A stretch of DNA of 64,000 nucleotides, taken from Micromonospora sp. HM5-17. GTDB taxonomy: Bacteria > Actinomycetota > Actinomycetes > Mycobacteriales > Micromonosporaceae. This document shows positions 10,479-18,861 of the stretch, piece after piece (position 1 is the first letter of the stretch; every line of letters starts with the position of its first letter). A program made the position numbers and the translations under genes. The stretch is from contig NZ_RJWA01000005.1 in NCBI RefSeq assembly GCF_003762835.1, positions 186,001 to 250,000 on the forward strand, in the 5' to 3' direction. The notes under the pieces were generated by a model. It was not told the origin of the DNA, searched no databases, and was given only the letters and a program-made list of their open reading frames with translations.

Positions 10479-12104
10479 TCAGCGGGCGAACGGCTCGAGC
10501 ATCATCGACGCGGCCCGAAGCCAGGCGTCCCGGGTCTCCGGCTGCACCTGGGCGTACTCGATCGAGGAGCCGGTCTCCAGCGCCGGGTCGTACGGCACCA
10601 CGGCCACCGCCCGGGTCCGGGAGGCGAAGTGCCGCTTCAGGTCGTCCAGCAGCGGCGACTGTCCCGGAGTCGGACAGGAGAGCAGGGTGACGGCGTTCTC
10701 CGCCAGCTCGCCCATGCCGGTGTCGTGCAACAGGTCGAGCATCCAGTCCGCGGTGAACGCCGCGTCCTCCCGGGGCACCGTGGTCACCACCAGCTGGTCG
10801 GCGGCGCGCAGTACGGTCTGCCAGTTGGCGCTCTCGACGTTGTTGCCGGTGTCGACGCAGATGACGTCGTGGGTACGGCGCAGCAGGTCCAGCACCCGCC
10901 GGACGGTGTGTTGGTCGAGCCGCTGGGCGAACCGCGGACTCTCCTCCCCGGCCAGCACGTCGTACGACCCGTCGGAGGCGTGCCGAAGGTAGTCGTCGAG
11001 CCGGGCGGTCAGCTGCGTCCCGGGCAGCGCCTCGATCTCCAGCAGGTCCGCGACGAGGTGCCGGATCGTCCGGGCGTGCCGGGCGCTGCCGGCGCGCAGC
11101 CCGAGCGTGCCGCGCAGCTCGTTGTCGTCCCAGGCCAGCACGCCGCGCCCGCGTACGCTGCCCACGGTGGCCGCGGCGAGCACGGTCGCCGTGGTCTTGT
11201 GCACCCCACCCTTGGGGTTGGCGAAGGCGAGCACCCGGGGCGAGCCGAGGTCCCGGCGCAGCACGCTGATCGCGCGCTCCACCTCGGGGTCGGTCTGGCG
11301 ACGCAGCCAGCCCGAGCGGCCGGTCCGATGGCCGGGGTCCGCGGCGGCACGGCCCGGCACGGCGGCGTAGCCGGCCTCCGGCGGCGTGTAGCGGGGTGGT
11401 CGGCCGGGAGCCTCGACCGGGGCGGCCCCGAGCGTCGGTGGCGCCGGCGCCGGTCGGAAGGCCGGCTCGACCGGGGCGGCCGGCGGCGCCTGGGCGGCGC
11501 GGGGCGCCGGAATGGGCCGGCCCAGGCGCTCCTCGGGCCCGCTCCGGGGCCCGGGGACGTGCTCGGCCGGGCCCTGCGGCGGCAGGCCGGGGACCGCCGA
11601 CGGCGAACGCCGGGGCAGGGGCGGCCCACCGGATCCGGCCGGCGGCGGTGCCGGCGGCTGCCAGCCGCCGGCGAGTGCCGCGTACCGGGACTCGCCGGGG
11701 CGCCCACCGTCGGCCGGGTGGCCCGGGGAGGGCCGGTACCCGGGGTCGGTATGGTGACCCGGGTCCGGACGGTAGCCCGGGTCGGTGCGGTGGCCGGGGG
11801 CCGGGCCGAAGAACGGGTCGTGACGGTACCCGTTCTCGAGCGCGGCCCAGCGCGACTCGCCGGAATGCTCGGCGCCGTCCCGCGGATACGGCACGTACCC
11901 GGAGCCGGCCGGGGGGCCGGGCTGGGCCGGCGGGGATCCGGACCGGCCGAAACGGCCGCCGGACCGACCGCCACCCGCGCCGGGCCGGTCGTCGAGGACC
12001 TGGTGTTCGTCGGTCCGGCCACCGTGCAGGGCCCGGTCGAGCAGCGTCCGCCAGCGCGGTGCTGATTCCGCCGGCCGGCCCCAGCCGGTCTCGGTGCCGT
12101 CCAC
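10479..12104 (-). CDS. MinD/ParA-like ATPase with long disordered N-terminus
   Basis: About 541 residues. Residues 1-260 are Pro/Gly/Arg-rich and low complexity. The C-terminal half is a SIMIBI ATPase: a deviant Walker A FANPKGGVHKTTA near residue 300 (His where ParA/MinD have Gly), WDDNELRGTLG as the switch region, VICVDTGNN as the Walker B region, and TTVPREDAAF. It resembles actinobacterial chromosome-partitioning-like ATPases of the KGG(V/A)HKTT group. GTG 12104 is preferred because GGGAGGG lies six bases upstream; ATG 12125 in the same frame is an alternative. TAGCCT (12147-12142) is a possible -10. The adjacent membrane protein is a likely partner. Function unknown. Confidence 0.82.
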   Translation of the reverse strand: MDGTETGWGRPAESAPRWRTLLDRALHGGRTDEHQVLDDRPGAGGGRSGGRFGRSGSPPAQPGPPAGSGYVPYPRDGAEHSGESRWAALENGYRHDPFFGPAPGHRTDPGYRPDPGHHTDPGYRPSPGHPADGGRPGESRYAALAGGWQPPAPPPAGSGGPPLPRRSPSAVPGLPPQGPAEHVPGPRSGPEERLGRPIPAPRAAQAPPAAPVEPAFRPAPAPPTLGAAPVEAPGRPPRYTPPEAGYAAVPGRAAADPGHRTGRSGWLRRQTDPEVERAISVLRRDLGSPRVLAFANPKGGVHKTTATVLAAATVGSVRGRGVLAWDDNELRGTLGLRAGSARHARTIRHLVADLLEIEALPGTQLTARLDDYLRHASDGSYDVLAGEESPRFAQRLDQHTVRRVLDLLRRTHDVICVDTGNNVESANWQTVLRAADQLVVTTVPREDAAFTADWMLDLLHDTGMGELAENAVTLLSCPTPGQSPLLDDLKRHFASRTRAVAVVPYDPALETGSSIEYAQVQPETRDAWLRAASMMLEPFAR

Positions 12105-12238
12105 GGCTCGCCCTCCCAGCGCCATCGATCCCCGCCCTGACAGGCTACGAAGCAAACCCTATTCGGACCACTGAGTGCCCGCACCCACCGCCGGCGCGGG
12201 CGTCGTCGCTCGCACCCGCACGGCGGTCGGCGCACCGG

Positions 12239-13393
12239 TCACGGTTCCCCTCTCGACGTCTCGGCCGGCACCCGACCGGCCGAACTCGACGGTGCCCCGT
12301 CCGGCCCCGCCCCGTCCGGCAGCGCGCCGGCCGGTGCGGTGGTGCCGGGTGCCCCGCCGTCGCCGTCGGACACCGGGCGGCTCGGCTCGGCGTCGGCCGG
12401 GGTGGACTCCGACCCGGAGCCGGGGGTCACGGCCGGGGTGGTTGGGTGCCCGTCCACCCCCTGGGACGGCGGTGTCGGAGGCGTCGACGTCCCCGTCCCG
12501 TCCGGCGCCCCGGTCGGGGCGGCGGAGGCCGCCGCGCTCGGCGGTGCCGTGGACGGTCCGCCCGGCTCCGGCGGCAGGCTGGCGTCGGCGGGTGGCCGCA
12601 CCACATCCTCCTGCTCGGGCAGGGGCGGGGTGAAGACGGCCCGGTCCAACCGGCGTACCTCGGGCGCCGGATCGACCGCCCGCACCCCGGGCCGGCCGGC
12701 GACCTGACCGAGCGCCACCGGCTCGCCCCGCACCACGGCGGCGTAGACGCAGGAACAGCGGGAGCGGTAGGCGGTGGCCTCGTCGGCGGCGACCCGGGCG
12801 CCGCTGTCGTACCACCGGCGCAGGTCGCGCTCGCGCGGTCCGTCCCCGACGACCGCCGCGCTCCGCTCCTGGTAGTCGCGAGCCTCCCGGTCCTTGCGTT
12901 CGGCGACCTCCAGCATCCCGGCGATGACGTCGTCGGGGACCCGGAGTGCCGGAATGCGCACGATCTGCGTCTGTACGCCCGGCCGCCACAGCCGGGCGTA
13001 CACCTCGGAGACCTCCACTCCGGCCAGCACCGGCGGCAGTCGGTCCGGCGCCAGGTAGGCCGAGAAGGTCACCAGGGCGTACGTCCGCGGTGTCGGCCCG
13101 GTCGCCGGCGCGGCGAGCAGCGCGGCGAGTTCGCCGCGGCTGGACTCGACGTACCCCGGGATGGACTGGCCCTGCACGACGCCGACCCGGGTGACCTCAC
13201 CGAGGGTCGGATCGCCCGCGGGCTGCCGCTCCGCCGCCCAGACCGCGGTGACGAGAACGGCGGCCGAGCAGAGCAGCGCGACGCCACTGAGCAGCCGCAG
13301 GCGCAGCGCCCCGTTCCCGAGCCGGGCCGCGCCACGGGCCAACGGCGGCAACACTCGCCGGTCCAGCTGTCGCAACAGGTCACCGGGGCGCAC
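12239..13393 (-). CDS. Single-pass membrane protein of unknown function, upstream of the MinD-like gene
   Basis: 384 residues. There is a short basic N-terminus, one transmembrane helix at about 33-53 (LSGVALLCSAAVLVTAVWA), an extracytoplasmic mixed domain (55-245) with a CSC motif near 220, and a Pro/Ser/Thr/Gly-rich tail from about 270. The region around 120-190 (RIPALRVPDDVIAGMLEVAE, then a charged helix) looks folded. I do not recognise a family. GTG 13393 has GGGGGAG upstream. It follows rluD by 40 bases and precedes the MinD-like ATPase by 134 bases, an arrangement suggesting a cytoplasmic ATPase working with an envelope protein. Confidence 0.72.
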   Translation of the reverse strand: MRPGDLLRQLDRRVLPPLARGAARLGNGALRLRLLSGVALLCSAAVLVTAVWAAERQPAGDPTLGEVTRVGVVQGQSIPGYVESSRGELAALLAAPATGPTPRTYALVTFSAYLAPDRLPPVLAGVEVSEVYARLWRPGVQTQIVRIPALRVPDDVIAGMLEVAERKDREARDYQERSAAVVGDGPRERDLRRWYDSGARVAADEATAYRSRCSCVYAAVVRGEPVALGQVAGRPGVRAVDPAPEVRRLDRAVFTPPLPEQEDVVRPPADASLPPEPGGPSTAPPSAAASAAPTGAPDGTGTSTPPTPPSQGVDGHPTTPAVTPGSGSESTPADAEPSRPVSDGDGGAPGTTAPAGALPDGAGPDGAPSSSAGRVPAETSRGEP

Positions 13394-13433
13394 GGGCGGA
13401 CTCCCCCTCGTCGGGTGCTCGCTGGCGGGTCAG

Positions 13434-14393
13434 TCAGTCACGCAAGATGCGGAGTGCATGTGCCAGGTCGTCAGGGTAGTCGCTGACGAACCGGACCGCT
13501 TCGCCCGTCCGGGGGTGTGCGAAGGCCAACTCCCGGGCATGCAGCCACTGCCGGGTGAGGTTGAGCCGGGCGGCCAGCGTGGGATCGGCACCGTACGTCA
13601 GATCACCGACACACGGATGCCGCAGCGTGGAGAGGTGCACCCGGATCTGGTGCGTCCGCCCGGTCTCCAGCCGGATGTCGAGCAGGCTCGCCGCCGGGAA
13701 CGCCTCCAGGGTGTCGTAGTGCGTGATGCTCGGCTTGCCTCCGGCCACCACCGCCCAGCGGTGGTCGTGGACCGGGTGGCGGTCGATCGGGGCGTCGATG
13801 GTCCCCCGCAGCGGGTCCGGGTGCCCCTGCACCACGGCGTGGTACCGCTTCTCCACCTCGCGGGCCTTGAAGGCCCGCTTCAGCACGCTGTAGGCCCGCT
13901 CACTCTTGGCCACCACCATCACCCCGGTGGTGCCCACGTCGAGCCGGTGCACGACGCCCTGCCGCTCGGCCGCACCGCTCGTCGCGATGGTGTGGCCCAG
14001 CGCGGCCAGCCCGCCGATCACCGTCGGGCCGGTCCAGCCCGGACTGGGGTGGGCCGCCACCCCGACCGGCTTGTCGACCACCACGATGTCCTCGTCGGAG
14101 TAGAGGACCCGCAGCCCGGGTACGGTCTCCGGGATCACCGTCGGCGCGGCGACCGGGGCGGGGAGCACCACCTCCAGCCACGATCCGGCGCTGACCCGGT
14201 CCGACTTGGGCCGAGCGATCCCGTCGACGAGCGCGTCGCCGGCCTCGACCACCGCCGCGGCGGCGGTGCGGGAGAGCCCGAAGAGCCGGGAGACCGCCTG
14301 GTCCAGCCGCATTCCGTCGAGTCCCTCGGGGATGGGCAGCGAACGCCGCTCCCCGGTCGGACGTACCTGTCCCGTTCCGTACGTCGAGGTCAT
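13434..14393 (-). CDS. rluD: RluA-family 23S rRNA pseudouridine synthase
   Basis: 319 residues. An N-terminal S4 RNA-binding domain ([15 protein letters not shown], about residues 28-85) precedes the pseudouridine synthase domain. The catalytic Asp is in [18 protein letters not shown] near residue 155, and [13 protein letters not shown] supplies the conserved C-terminal motif. This is the RluC/D arrangement, likely modifying 23S rRNA; the exact site cannot be told from sequence alone. ATG 14393 overlaps the lspA TGA (ATGA); the reading frame continues upstream but out of homology. lspA-rluD is a common bacterial pair. Confidence 0.93.
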   Translation of the reverse strand: MTSTYGTGQVRPTGERRSLPIPEGLDGMRLDQAVSRLFGLSRTAAAAVVEAGDALVDGIARPKSDRVSAGSWLEVVLPAPVAAPTVIPETVPGLRVLYSDEDIVVVDKPVGVAAHPSPGWTGPTVIGGLAALGHTIATSGAAERQGVVHRLDVGTTGVMVVAKSERAYSVLKRAFKAREVEKRYHAVVQGHPDPLRGTIDAPIDRHPVHDHRWAVVAGGKPSITHYDTLEAFPAASLLDIRLETGRTHQIRVHLSTLRHPCVGDLTYGADPTLAARLNLTRQWLHARELAFAHPRTGEAVRFVSDYPDDLAHALRILRD

Positions 14394-15037
14394 GCGTCCC
14401 GCCGTTCCGCCTCGACGCCCGCCTCCGCCGGACCGGGCTCTGCGTCGGAGTCGGTCCGCCGGGTCCGCAGCCGAGTGCCGTCGCGCTGCCGGCCGGTCAG
14501 TTCCAGCAGCACCACCAGGCACACCCCGCTGACGAGGGCGCTGTCCGCGAGGTTGAAGATCGGCCACACCCGCCCGTACGGGTCGAAGAGGCTCACCATG
14601 TCGACCACGTGCCCCACGAACGCCCCGGGGGCACGGAAGATCCGGTCGGTCAGGTTGCCGAGCGCCCCGCCGAGCACCAGGCCCAGCCCGACCGCCCACG
14701 CAAGCGACCGCAGTCTGACCGCCATCCAGGCGATCCAGCCGATGACGACGACGGTGACCAGCGGAAAGACCCAGGTGTAGTCGGAGCCGAGGCTGAAGGC
14801 CGCTCCGCTGTTCCGGGTCAGCGTGAGATAGACGGCGCCGCCGAGCAGGCGCACCGGATCACGGTCGGCGAGGGTCGTCAGCGCGAGGTGCTTCGTGCCG
14901 AGGTCGGCCAGCCAGGCCAGCACGGCGGCGGAGAGCAGCACGAAGACGGCGAGCCGCCGCGCGGGTGGTCGGTGGGGTCCGGTCGGGTCGGCCCCGGCCG
15001 GCCGCGCCTCCGTCGTCCGCCCGTCGTCGATGTTCAG
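14390..15037 (-). CDS. lspA: Lipoprotein signal peptidase LspA (probable CTG start)
   Basis: Type II signal peptidase that removes lipoprotein signal peptides. Conserved motifs are [19 protein letters not shown] and [11 protein letters not shown]; the last two carry the catalytic aspartates. The first ATG/GTG/TTG in frame is GTG 14941, but that would cut into the first transmembrane helix ([20 protein letters not shown]). The frame stays open to CTG 15037, which sits below GGAGGAAGG and overlaps the TGA of a tiny upstream ORF (CTGA). I therefore propose CTG 15037 (215 residues). The C-terminal tail is charged. It follows the DksA-like gene and overlaps rluD. Confidence 0.85.
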   Translation of the reverse strand: MNIDDGRTTEARPAGADPTGPHRPPARRLAVFVLLSAAVLAWLADLGTKHLALTTLADRDPVRLLGGAVYLTLTRNSGAAFSLGSDYTWVFPLVTVVVIGWIAWMAVRLRSLAWAVGLGLVLGGALGNLTDRIFRAPGAFVGHVVDMVSLFDPYGRVWPIFNLADSALVSGVCLVVLLELTGRQRDGTRLRTRRTDSDAEPGPAEAGVEAERRDA

Positions 15038-15073
15038 CAGGAGTCCCTTCCTCCGGTCACGACCCCGGTACGC

Positions 15074-15493
15074 TCACCGGCGCTCCTCCAGCTGCTTGCA
15101 CGAGACGCACAGGGTAGCCGACGGGAAGGCGGCGAGCCGTTCCACCGGGATCGGGTTGCCGCACCGCTCGCACCAGCCGTAGCTGCCCTCGTCCAGCCGC
15201 TCCAGGGCGCGCTCCACCTGGGTGATGCGTTCCAGGATGCTGTTGGCGAGAGAGATCTCCTGCTCCCGCTCGAACGTCTTGGTGCCGGTGTCGGCCTGGT
15301 CGTCCCCGGCCGAGTCGGTCAACCGGTCGCGCTGCAGCTCGGTGATCTCGCTCAGCGTCTGATCGTACTCGCCGCGGAGCTCGTCGCGGCGAGCCGCCAG
15401 GGCCGCTCGGATCTTCTCGGTCTCGGCCGTGCTGCGCGCGGCCTTCGGCGCCGCCTTGCGGCCGGCGGTCCTGGTCTCGGCTGGCTTAGCCAT
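15074..15493 (-). CDS. DksA/TraR C4-type zinc finger protein
   Basis: 139 residues. A basic Ala/Lys-rich N-terminus (AGRKAAPKAARS) is followed by a coiled coil (about 30-100) and a C-terminal C4 zinc finger (YGWCERCGNPIPVERL, then ATLCVSCKQLEE). All four Cys are present. DksA-type proteins bind the RNA polymerase secondary channel; actinobacterial members are less studied, and the acidic tip residues should be compared before assuming DksA activity. ATG 15493 has GAGGGAG upstream. The frame is open further upstream but lacks family similarity. Likely cotranscribed with lspA and rluD. Confidence 0.9.
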   Translation of the reverse strand: MAKPAETRTAGRKAAPKAARSTAETEKIRAALAARRDELRGEYDQTLSEITELQRDRLTDSAGDDQADTGTKTFEREQEISLANSILERITQVERALERLDEGSYGWCERCGNPIPVERLAAFPSATLCVSCKQLEERR

Positions 15494-15955
15494 CGTCGCT
15501 CCCTCGGCCGCGGACCCCGCGGCGGTCGGCCGTGCCTGGACAGGGTCGCCCCGCCGCCACCCGGGCGGAGCGGGGGAACCTGCTCGGTGCGGTCTCTCCG
15601 GCGGACGCGACCGGTGACGCGTCGGCAGCGCGGGTCGCCGTCGCCGGGCCACGGGGCCGCCGGGTGTCGAGGTCGCCGCCGCGCCCCGGGACCATGGCCC
15701 GGCCCGGCGCCGACGACCGTCGGCCGGGCGCGCACCCGGCCACTGGCGAACCGGATTTTCCGGTCATCCCGCCTGCGGCCCTCGCTCGCTCGGCCATGGC
15801 GTCCCCCAGTGCAAAAACGGGCGCGCGGCGAGCCGCCGCGCACTCCGGAGATTGGAAAGAATACGGAACGTACAGGCATCCGACAACATGCCGCACCGAT
15901 GTTACCCTTTTTCTCCCGCAATAACCCACAATACGGACAGAAGGTGCGGTACGCA
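15494..15955. other. Gene-free region with an AT-rich island
   Basis: About 460 bases without a convincing gene. Positions 15845-15960 are clearly richer in A+T than anything nearby. They contain the inverted repeat AACAT/ATGTT (15885-15903) and a second pair CCGCACC/GGTGCGG (15891-15897 and 15943-15949). The island abuts the 3' end of the antiporter pseudogene. It could be a promoter region for the dksA-lspA-rluD operon or a scar of foreign DNA. Confidence 0.4.
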
Positions 15956-16475
15956 TCATTCGTCGCGCTCGTCGCCGTACTCTCCGAACCAGCGGGCCAG
16001 CCGCCCACGCCGGCTGACCGCCCGCAGCCGCCGCTCGACCTCGTCGCGGACCGCACCGGTCGCCACGATCAGGAGGCTGTCGCCGACCTTCAACCGGGTG
16101 TCCGCGGCCGGGACGAACCCGACGCAGTCCCGGGCGAGCAACGTCACCGCACCACCACGCCGACCACGGCGATGCTCACCACCACGCCGAGGGTGGCCAG
16201 CGCCGTGGGCAGGCCGAAGACCGGCCGCAGCGTGCTCCACCCGGCGGTCAGCCCACCCTCCGCGATGATCACGATCAGCGCGCAGAAGCCGAGCGCCCGG
16301 GTCAGGTCGGCGTCGTCGGACCGGATGCCGAGCCCGGGCTCCCCGATCGCCACCCAGAGCGCGAGGTAGACCAGCAGGCTGGGCACGCCGAGGCGGGTGG
16401 GAAGGCGGACCGCGCCGACGGCGACGAGCAGCACCGCCTCCCGATCAGCAGGGCACGGTCGAGTCGTTGGGTCAC
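15956..16475 (-). pseudogene. K+/H+ (NhaP2/CvrA-type) antiporter pseudogene with large internal deletion
   Basis: Three pieces in different frames make the ends of one transporter. (i) GTG 16475 opens MTQRLDRALLIG, which shifts frame around 16440. (ii) 16434-16144 reads LLVAVGAVRLPTRLGVPSLL and IIAEGGLTAGWST, typical CPA1 helices 1-3, then stops. (iii) From about 16150 the other frame reads AVTLLARDCVGFVPAADTRL and ends at 15956, a TrkA-C regulatory domain end. Intact homologues are about 500 residues; only about 170 remain, so the middle of the transporter is lost. It lies 25 bases after DUF167. Confidence 0.85.
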
Positions 16476-16504
16476 GGCCACCCCGCAGGGGGCAGACCCG
16501 TCAC
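16472..16504 (-). other. Ten-codon bridging ORF between DUF167 and the antiporter start
   Basis: GTG 16504 overlaps the DUF167 stop (GTGA). It encodes MTGLPPAGWP, and its TGA overlaps the antiporter GTG (GTGA). Another instance of the double-overlap relay geometry described in the findings. Confidence 0.35.
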
Positions 16505-16806
16505 CGCGCGGATCCGTCCCGCAGCTCGCGCAGCCGCGCGTCGATCGCCACGTCGGGGCCGGCGACCTCGAAGAGCTTGTCCCGGCTCGCCGCGCCGGCC
16601 CGCAGGGTCACCGCCGCCGGCCGCAGCCGCAGCGCCTCGGCCAACGCCCGCCGGGCGGCCTCGGTGGCCCGGCCGTCGACCGCGGGCTGGTGCACCGCGA
16701 TCACCAGCGCCGGCCCGTACGGCCCGTCGTAGCGGCCGCCCACCCGGGTCCGGGACGAGCCGGGTTTGACCCGGACCGCGACGGTCACCGCGCCGTCCCC
16801 GGTCAC
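16501..16806 (-). CDS. DUF167 (YggU-family) protein
   Basis: 101 residues with the DUF167 pattern: VAVRVKPGSSRTRVGG at the N-terminus, GRATEAARRALAEAL in the middle, and VTLRAGAASRDKLFEVAG near residue 66. It is a small alpha/beta protein of unknown role found widely, often beside yggT and yggS genes as here. GTG 16806 overlaps the TGA of a 37-residue ORF (GTGA). Length is normal for the family. Confidence 0.88.
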   Translation of the reverse strand: MTGDGAVTVAVRVKPGSSRTRVGGRYDGPYGPALVIAVHQPAVDGRATEAARRALAEALRLRPAAVTLRAGAASRDKLFEVAGPDVAIDARLRELRDGSAR

Positions 16807-16916
16807 GGCGTCCCGCCCCGGGGCGTCCCCGCAGGCGTGCCGCCCGTCATCGATGTCGTCAAGCCGCCGGATGGTCCGGTCGTGAAGCCGGACATCGGCG
16901 CCGTCGCCGCCCTCAT
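16803..16916 (-). CDS. 37-residue bridging ORF, Gly/Thr/Pro-rich
   Basis: ATG 16916 overlaps the stop of the upstream membrane protein (ATGA), and its TGA overlaps the DUF167 GTG (GTGA). The product, beginning MRAATAPMSGFTTGPSGG, is Gly/Thr/Pro-rich and does not look folded. It may serve translational coupling rather than make a functional peptide. Confidence 0.35.
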   Translation of the reverse strand: MRAATAPMSGFTTGPSGGLTTSMTGGTPAGTPRGGTP

Positions 16917-17617
16917 GGGCGGGGCGCCTCGGCGAGCAGCGCGCTGTCCGGCTCGCAGCGTCCGCACGGGGTGAAGCCCAGGTCGACCGCCTCGCCGACC
17001 GGCAACGGCTCGGACTCCCGGCCGATCAGGTGGGCGCAGTCGGGGAGGTGGTAACGGGGCCGCCCGTCGACGACGTACACCTCGGTGGTGAGTCGCGCGA
17101 CCCGGGCGGCATCGGCTGTCGAGACCCGCTGCGCCGCCGGCTCGTCCGCCGGAACCGCGTCCGGCGGGGCCGTATCGTGCGCCGCGCCCGGCTCGGTGCC
17201 GGCCGGCTCTGGGGTGCTGCCCGGGGGCCGCCCGCCGGCGGCGTCGGCGCGGATGGTCTGGGCGGGCACCGAGACGGAGACCGGCTCGGTCGCCGCCCCA
17301 CCGGCCGACTCCTCCCGCGCCACCCCCGCCATCCGGGGGTCGGTCGGCACGGCGCGGGCGTTGGTCGGGGGGCGGCGTCGGCGCGGCCCGCCGGGACCCT
17401 CGTCGCCGTCGTCCGCCACCGCTCCGTCGTCGCCGAACGGCTCGCCGTCGAGTCCGCCCCGTGTCGCGGCGGCCTGCCGGGCCCCCACCACCAGCGCGAC
17501 GGCGGCCAACAGGCTGGCCGCGATCGAACTGATCAGCAACCCGCTCGACCCGGTTGCCAGGCCGAGCACGAGCAGCGTGACGGCGACGAGGATGAGCAAC
17601 AGACTGCCGACGATCAC
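16913..17617 (-). CDS. Membrane protein with C-terminal Cys/His motif
   Basis: 234 residues. Two N-terminal helices (about 2-20 and 25-45), a long disordered charged/Pro-rich linker (50-175), then a compact C-terminal segment with VYVVDGRPRYHLPDCAHLIG followed 21 residues later by FTPCGRCEPD. The H-x3-C and C-x2-C spacing resembles a small zinc-binding or Ada-like knuckle used in nucleases and surface proteins, but I cannot assign a family. GTG 17617. It lies 64 bases downstream of divIVA on the same strand. Confidence 0.78.
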   Translation of the reverse strand: MIVGSLLLILVAVTLLVLGLATGSSGLLISSIAASLLAAVALVVGARQAAATRGGLDGEPFGDDGAVADDGDEGPGGPRRRRPPTNARAVPTDPRMAGVAREESAGGAATEPVSVSVPAQTIRADAAGGRPPGSTPEPAGTEPGAAHDTAPPDAVPADEPAAQRVSTADAARVARLTTEVYVVDGRPRYHLPDCAHLIGRESEPLPVGEAVDLGFTPCGRCEPDSALLAEAPRP

Positions 17618-17681
17618 GGCTCACCCCCGACGCATCGTGTCCAGTTGTCGTGCCGGGTCGACGGGCGCGGTCGACCCGGAC

Positions 17682-18482
17682 TCAGCGACCGGCTTCGAGC
17701 GCGCCCGACCGGCTACCCGCGCCGTAGGAGTTCGTCAGGCCGGCGGTGGCCAGACCCGGGGTGGTGCCGACGGACCGATTGCCGTCGGTCCGGTTCATCT
17801 CAGCCTCGAGGCCCTGGCCGCGCCCGTCGAGATCCCGCAGCTGGCTCTCCAGGTACGCCTTGAGGCGGGTCCGGTACTCGCGCTCGAACTGCTTCAGCTC
17901 CTCGATGTGCTTCTGCAGCGCGGTCCGCTTCGCGTCCAGACCGCCCATCGCCTCCTGGTGCCGCTGGCGGGCGTCCCGCTCCAGCGCGTCGGCCTTGGCC
18001 CGCGCCTCCCGGGTCACCTCCTCGGCCTTGGTACGCGCCTCGGAGAGCAGCTTGTCCGCCTCGCGGCGCGCGTCGGAGACGTGGTCGTCGGCCGTCCGCT
18101 GCGCCATCATCAGCACCCGCAGGGCCTGCTGCTCGCCGTCACCGCTCGCCGCACCGCCCTGGGCGCGTAGCTGCTCCAGCTCCGCCTGCATCGCGCGGGC
18201 GGCCTGCTCGGCCGCGGCCTTGTCGCGCTGCGCTCGGTCGAGCTGAGCCTTGACCTCATTGAGCTCTGCAGCCAGTCGCGGGTCGGCGCCGGGGCCGCCT
18301 GGCCCACCACGGCCACCGCGCTCCACCTGGGCACGGAGCTCGTTGTTCTCCTCGATGAGACGAGCGAGCTCGCGCTCGACCTCGTCCAGAAACGCGTCGA
18401 CTTCTTCCTCGTCATACCCCCGCTTGCCGATCGGTGGCTTCTTGAAGGCGACGTTGTGGACGTCGGCCGGGGTCAGCGGCAT
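17682..18482 (-). CDS. divIVA: DivIVA / Wag31 polar growth protein
   Basis: 266 residues. The N-terminal DivIVA lipid-binding motif ([20 protein letters not shown] then [19 protein letters not shown]) is intact, followed by a long coiled coil (about 30-75 and 90-215) split by a short Gly-rich linker, and a Gly/Ser-rich tail. In Actinobacteria this protein marks cell poles and organises apical peptidoglycan synthesis. ATG 18482 has GAGGAG upstream. It is the distal member of the sepF-yggT-divIVA group downstream of ftsZ, the standard actinobacterial order. Confidence 0.96.
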   Translation of the reverse strand: MPLTPADVHNVAFKKPPIGKRGYDEEEVDAFLDEVERELARLIEENNELRAQVERGGRGGPGGPGADPRLAAELNEVKAQLDRAQRDKAAAEQAARAMQAELEQLRAQGGAASGDGEQQALRVLMMAQRTADDHVSDARREADKLLSEARTKAEEVTREARAKADALERDARQRHQEAMGGLDAKRTALQKHIEELKQFEREYRTRLKAYLESQLRDLDGRGQGLEAEMNRTDGNRSVGTTPGLATAGLTNSYGAGSRSGALEAGR

Positions 18483-18534
18483 CGAAACTCCTCGGGTCAG
18501 TTGCGGCCGCGTGGCACGCCGGTCACCAGGTTGT

Positions 18535-18837
18535 TCAACTGACGATCAACGGCCTTAACACGAACTCCATCAGCACGAACAGGATAACCAGGAGCACAAG
18601 GGAGGCCAGGTCGATGCTCACGGTACCAATTCGCAATGGAGGGATCACACGCCTCAACGCCTTGAGAGGCGGATCAGTGACGCTCCACACTGACTCCATT
18701 CCCGCCGCGGCGCCTCGGCCGGGCTGCCAGCGGCGGCCGTACTGCAGGACGGCACTCAGGACAAACCGGGCCAGAAGCACCAGGAGGAAGACGTAGAGGA
18801 TCAGGTAGAGGACCTGAAACAGGATGTTCAGCAACAC
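18535..18837 (-). CDS. yggT: YggT-family membrane protein
   Basis: 100 residues with two hydrophobic stretches (about 3-30 and 72-97) flanking the YggT signature [20 protein letters not shown]. These proteins (YlmG in Gram-positives) are linked genetically with sepF and affect division and nucleoid or osmotic behaviour. The biochemical role is unknown. GTG 18837, 24 bases after the sepF stop. Position between sepF and divIVA is conserved. Confidence 0.93.
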   Translation of the reverse strand: MLLNILFQVLYLILYVFLLVLLARFVLSAVLQYGRRWQPGRGAAAGMESVWSVTDPPLKALRRVIPPLRIGTVSIDLASLVLLVILFVLMEFVLRPLIVS

Positions 18838-18861
18838 GGCAGGCGTGATCCCTCGGTCGGG

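Noticed and set aside
6642-12065. Very long plus-strand open frame (about 1800 codons) opposite dnaE and the MinD-like gene
   Set aside because: Antisense to a clear polymerase. Its His/Arg/Gly-rich translation is the usual shadow of G+C-rich codon bias.
12159-12242. 27-codon ORF overlapping the stop of the membrane protein at 12239
   Set aside because: Has the upstream GTGA overlap but ends 30-55 bases before either candidate MinD-like start, so it does not bridge.
15486-15959. 157-codon minus-strand ORF covering the AT-rich island, with several Cys
   Set aside because: No recognisable domain, continues into the dksA leader, and the adjacent region is a pseudogene; probably chance.
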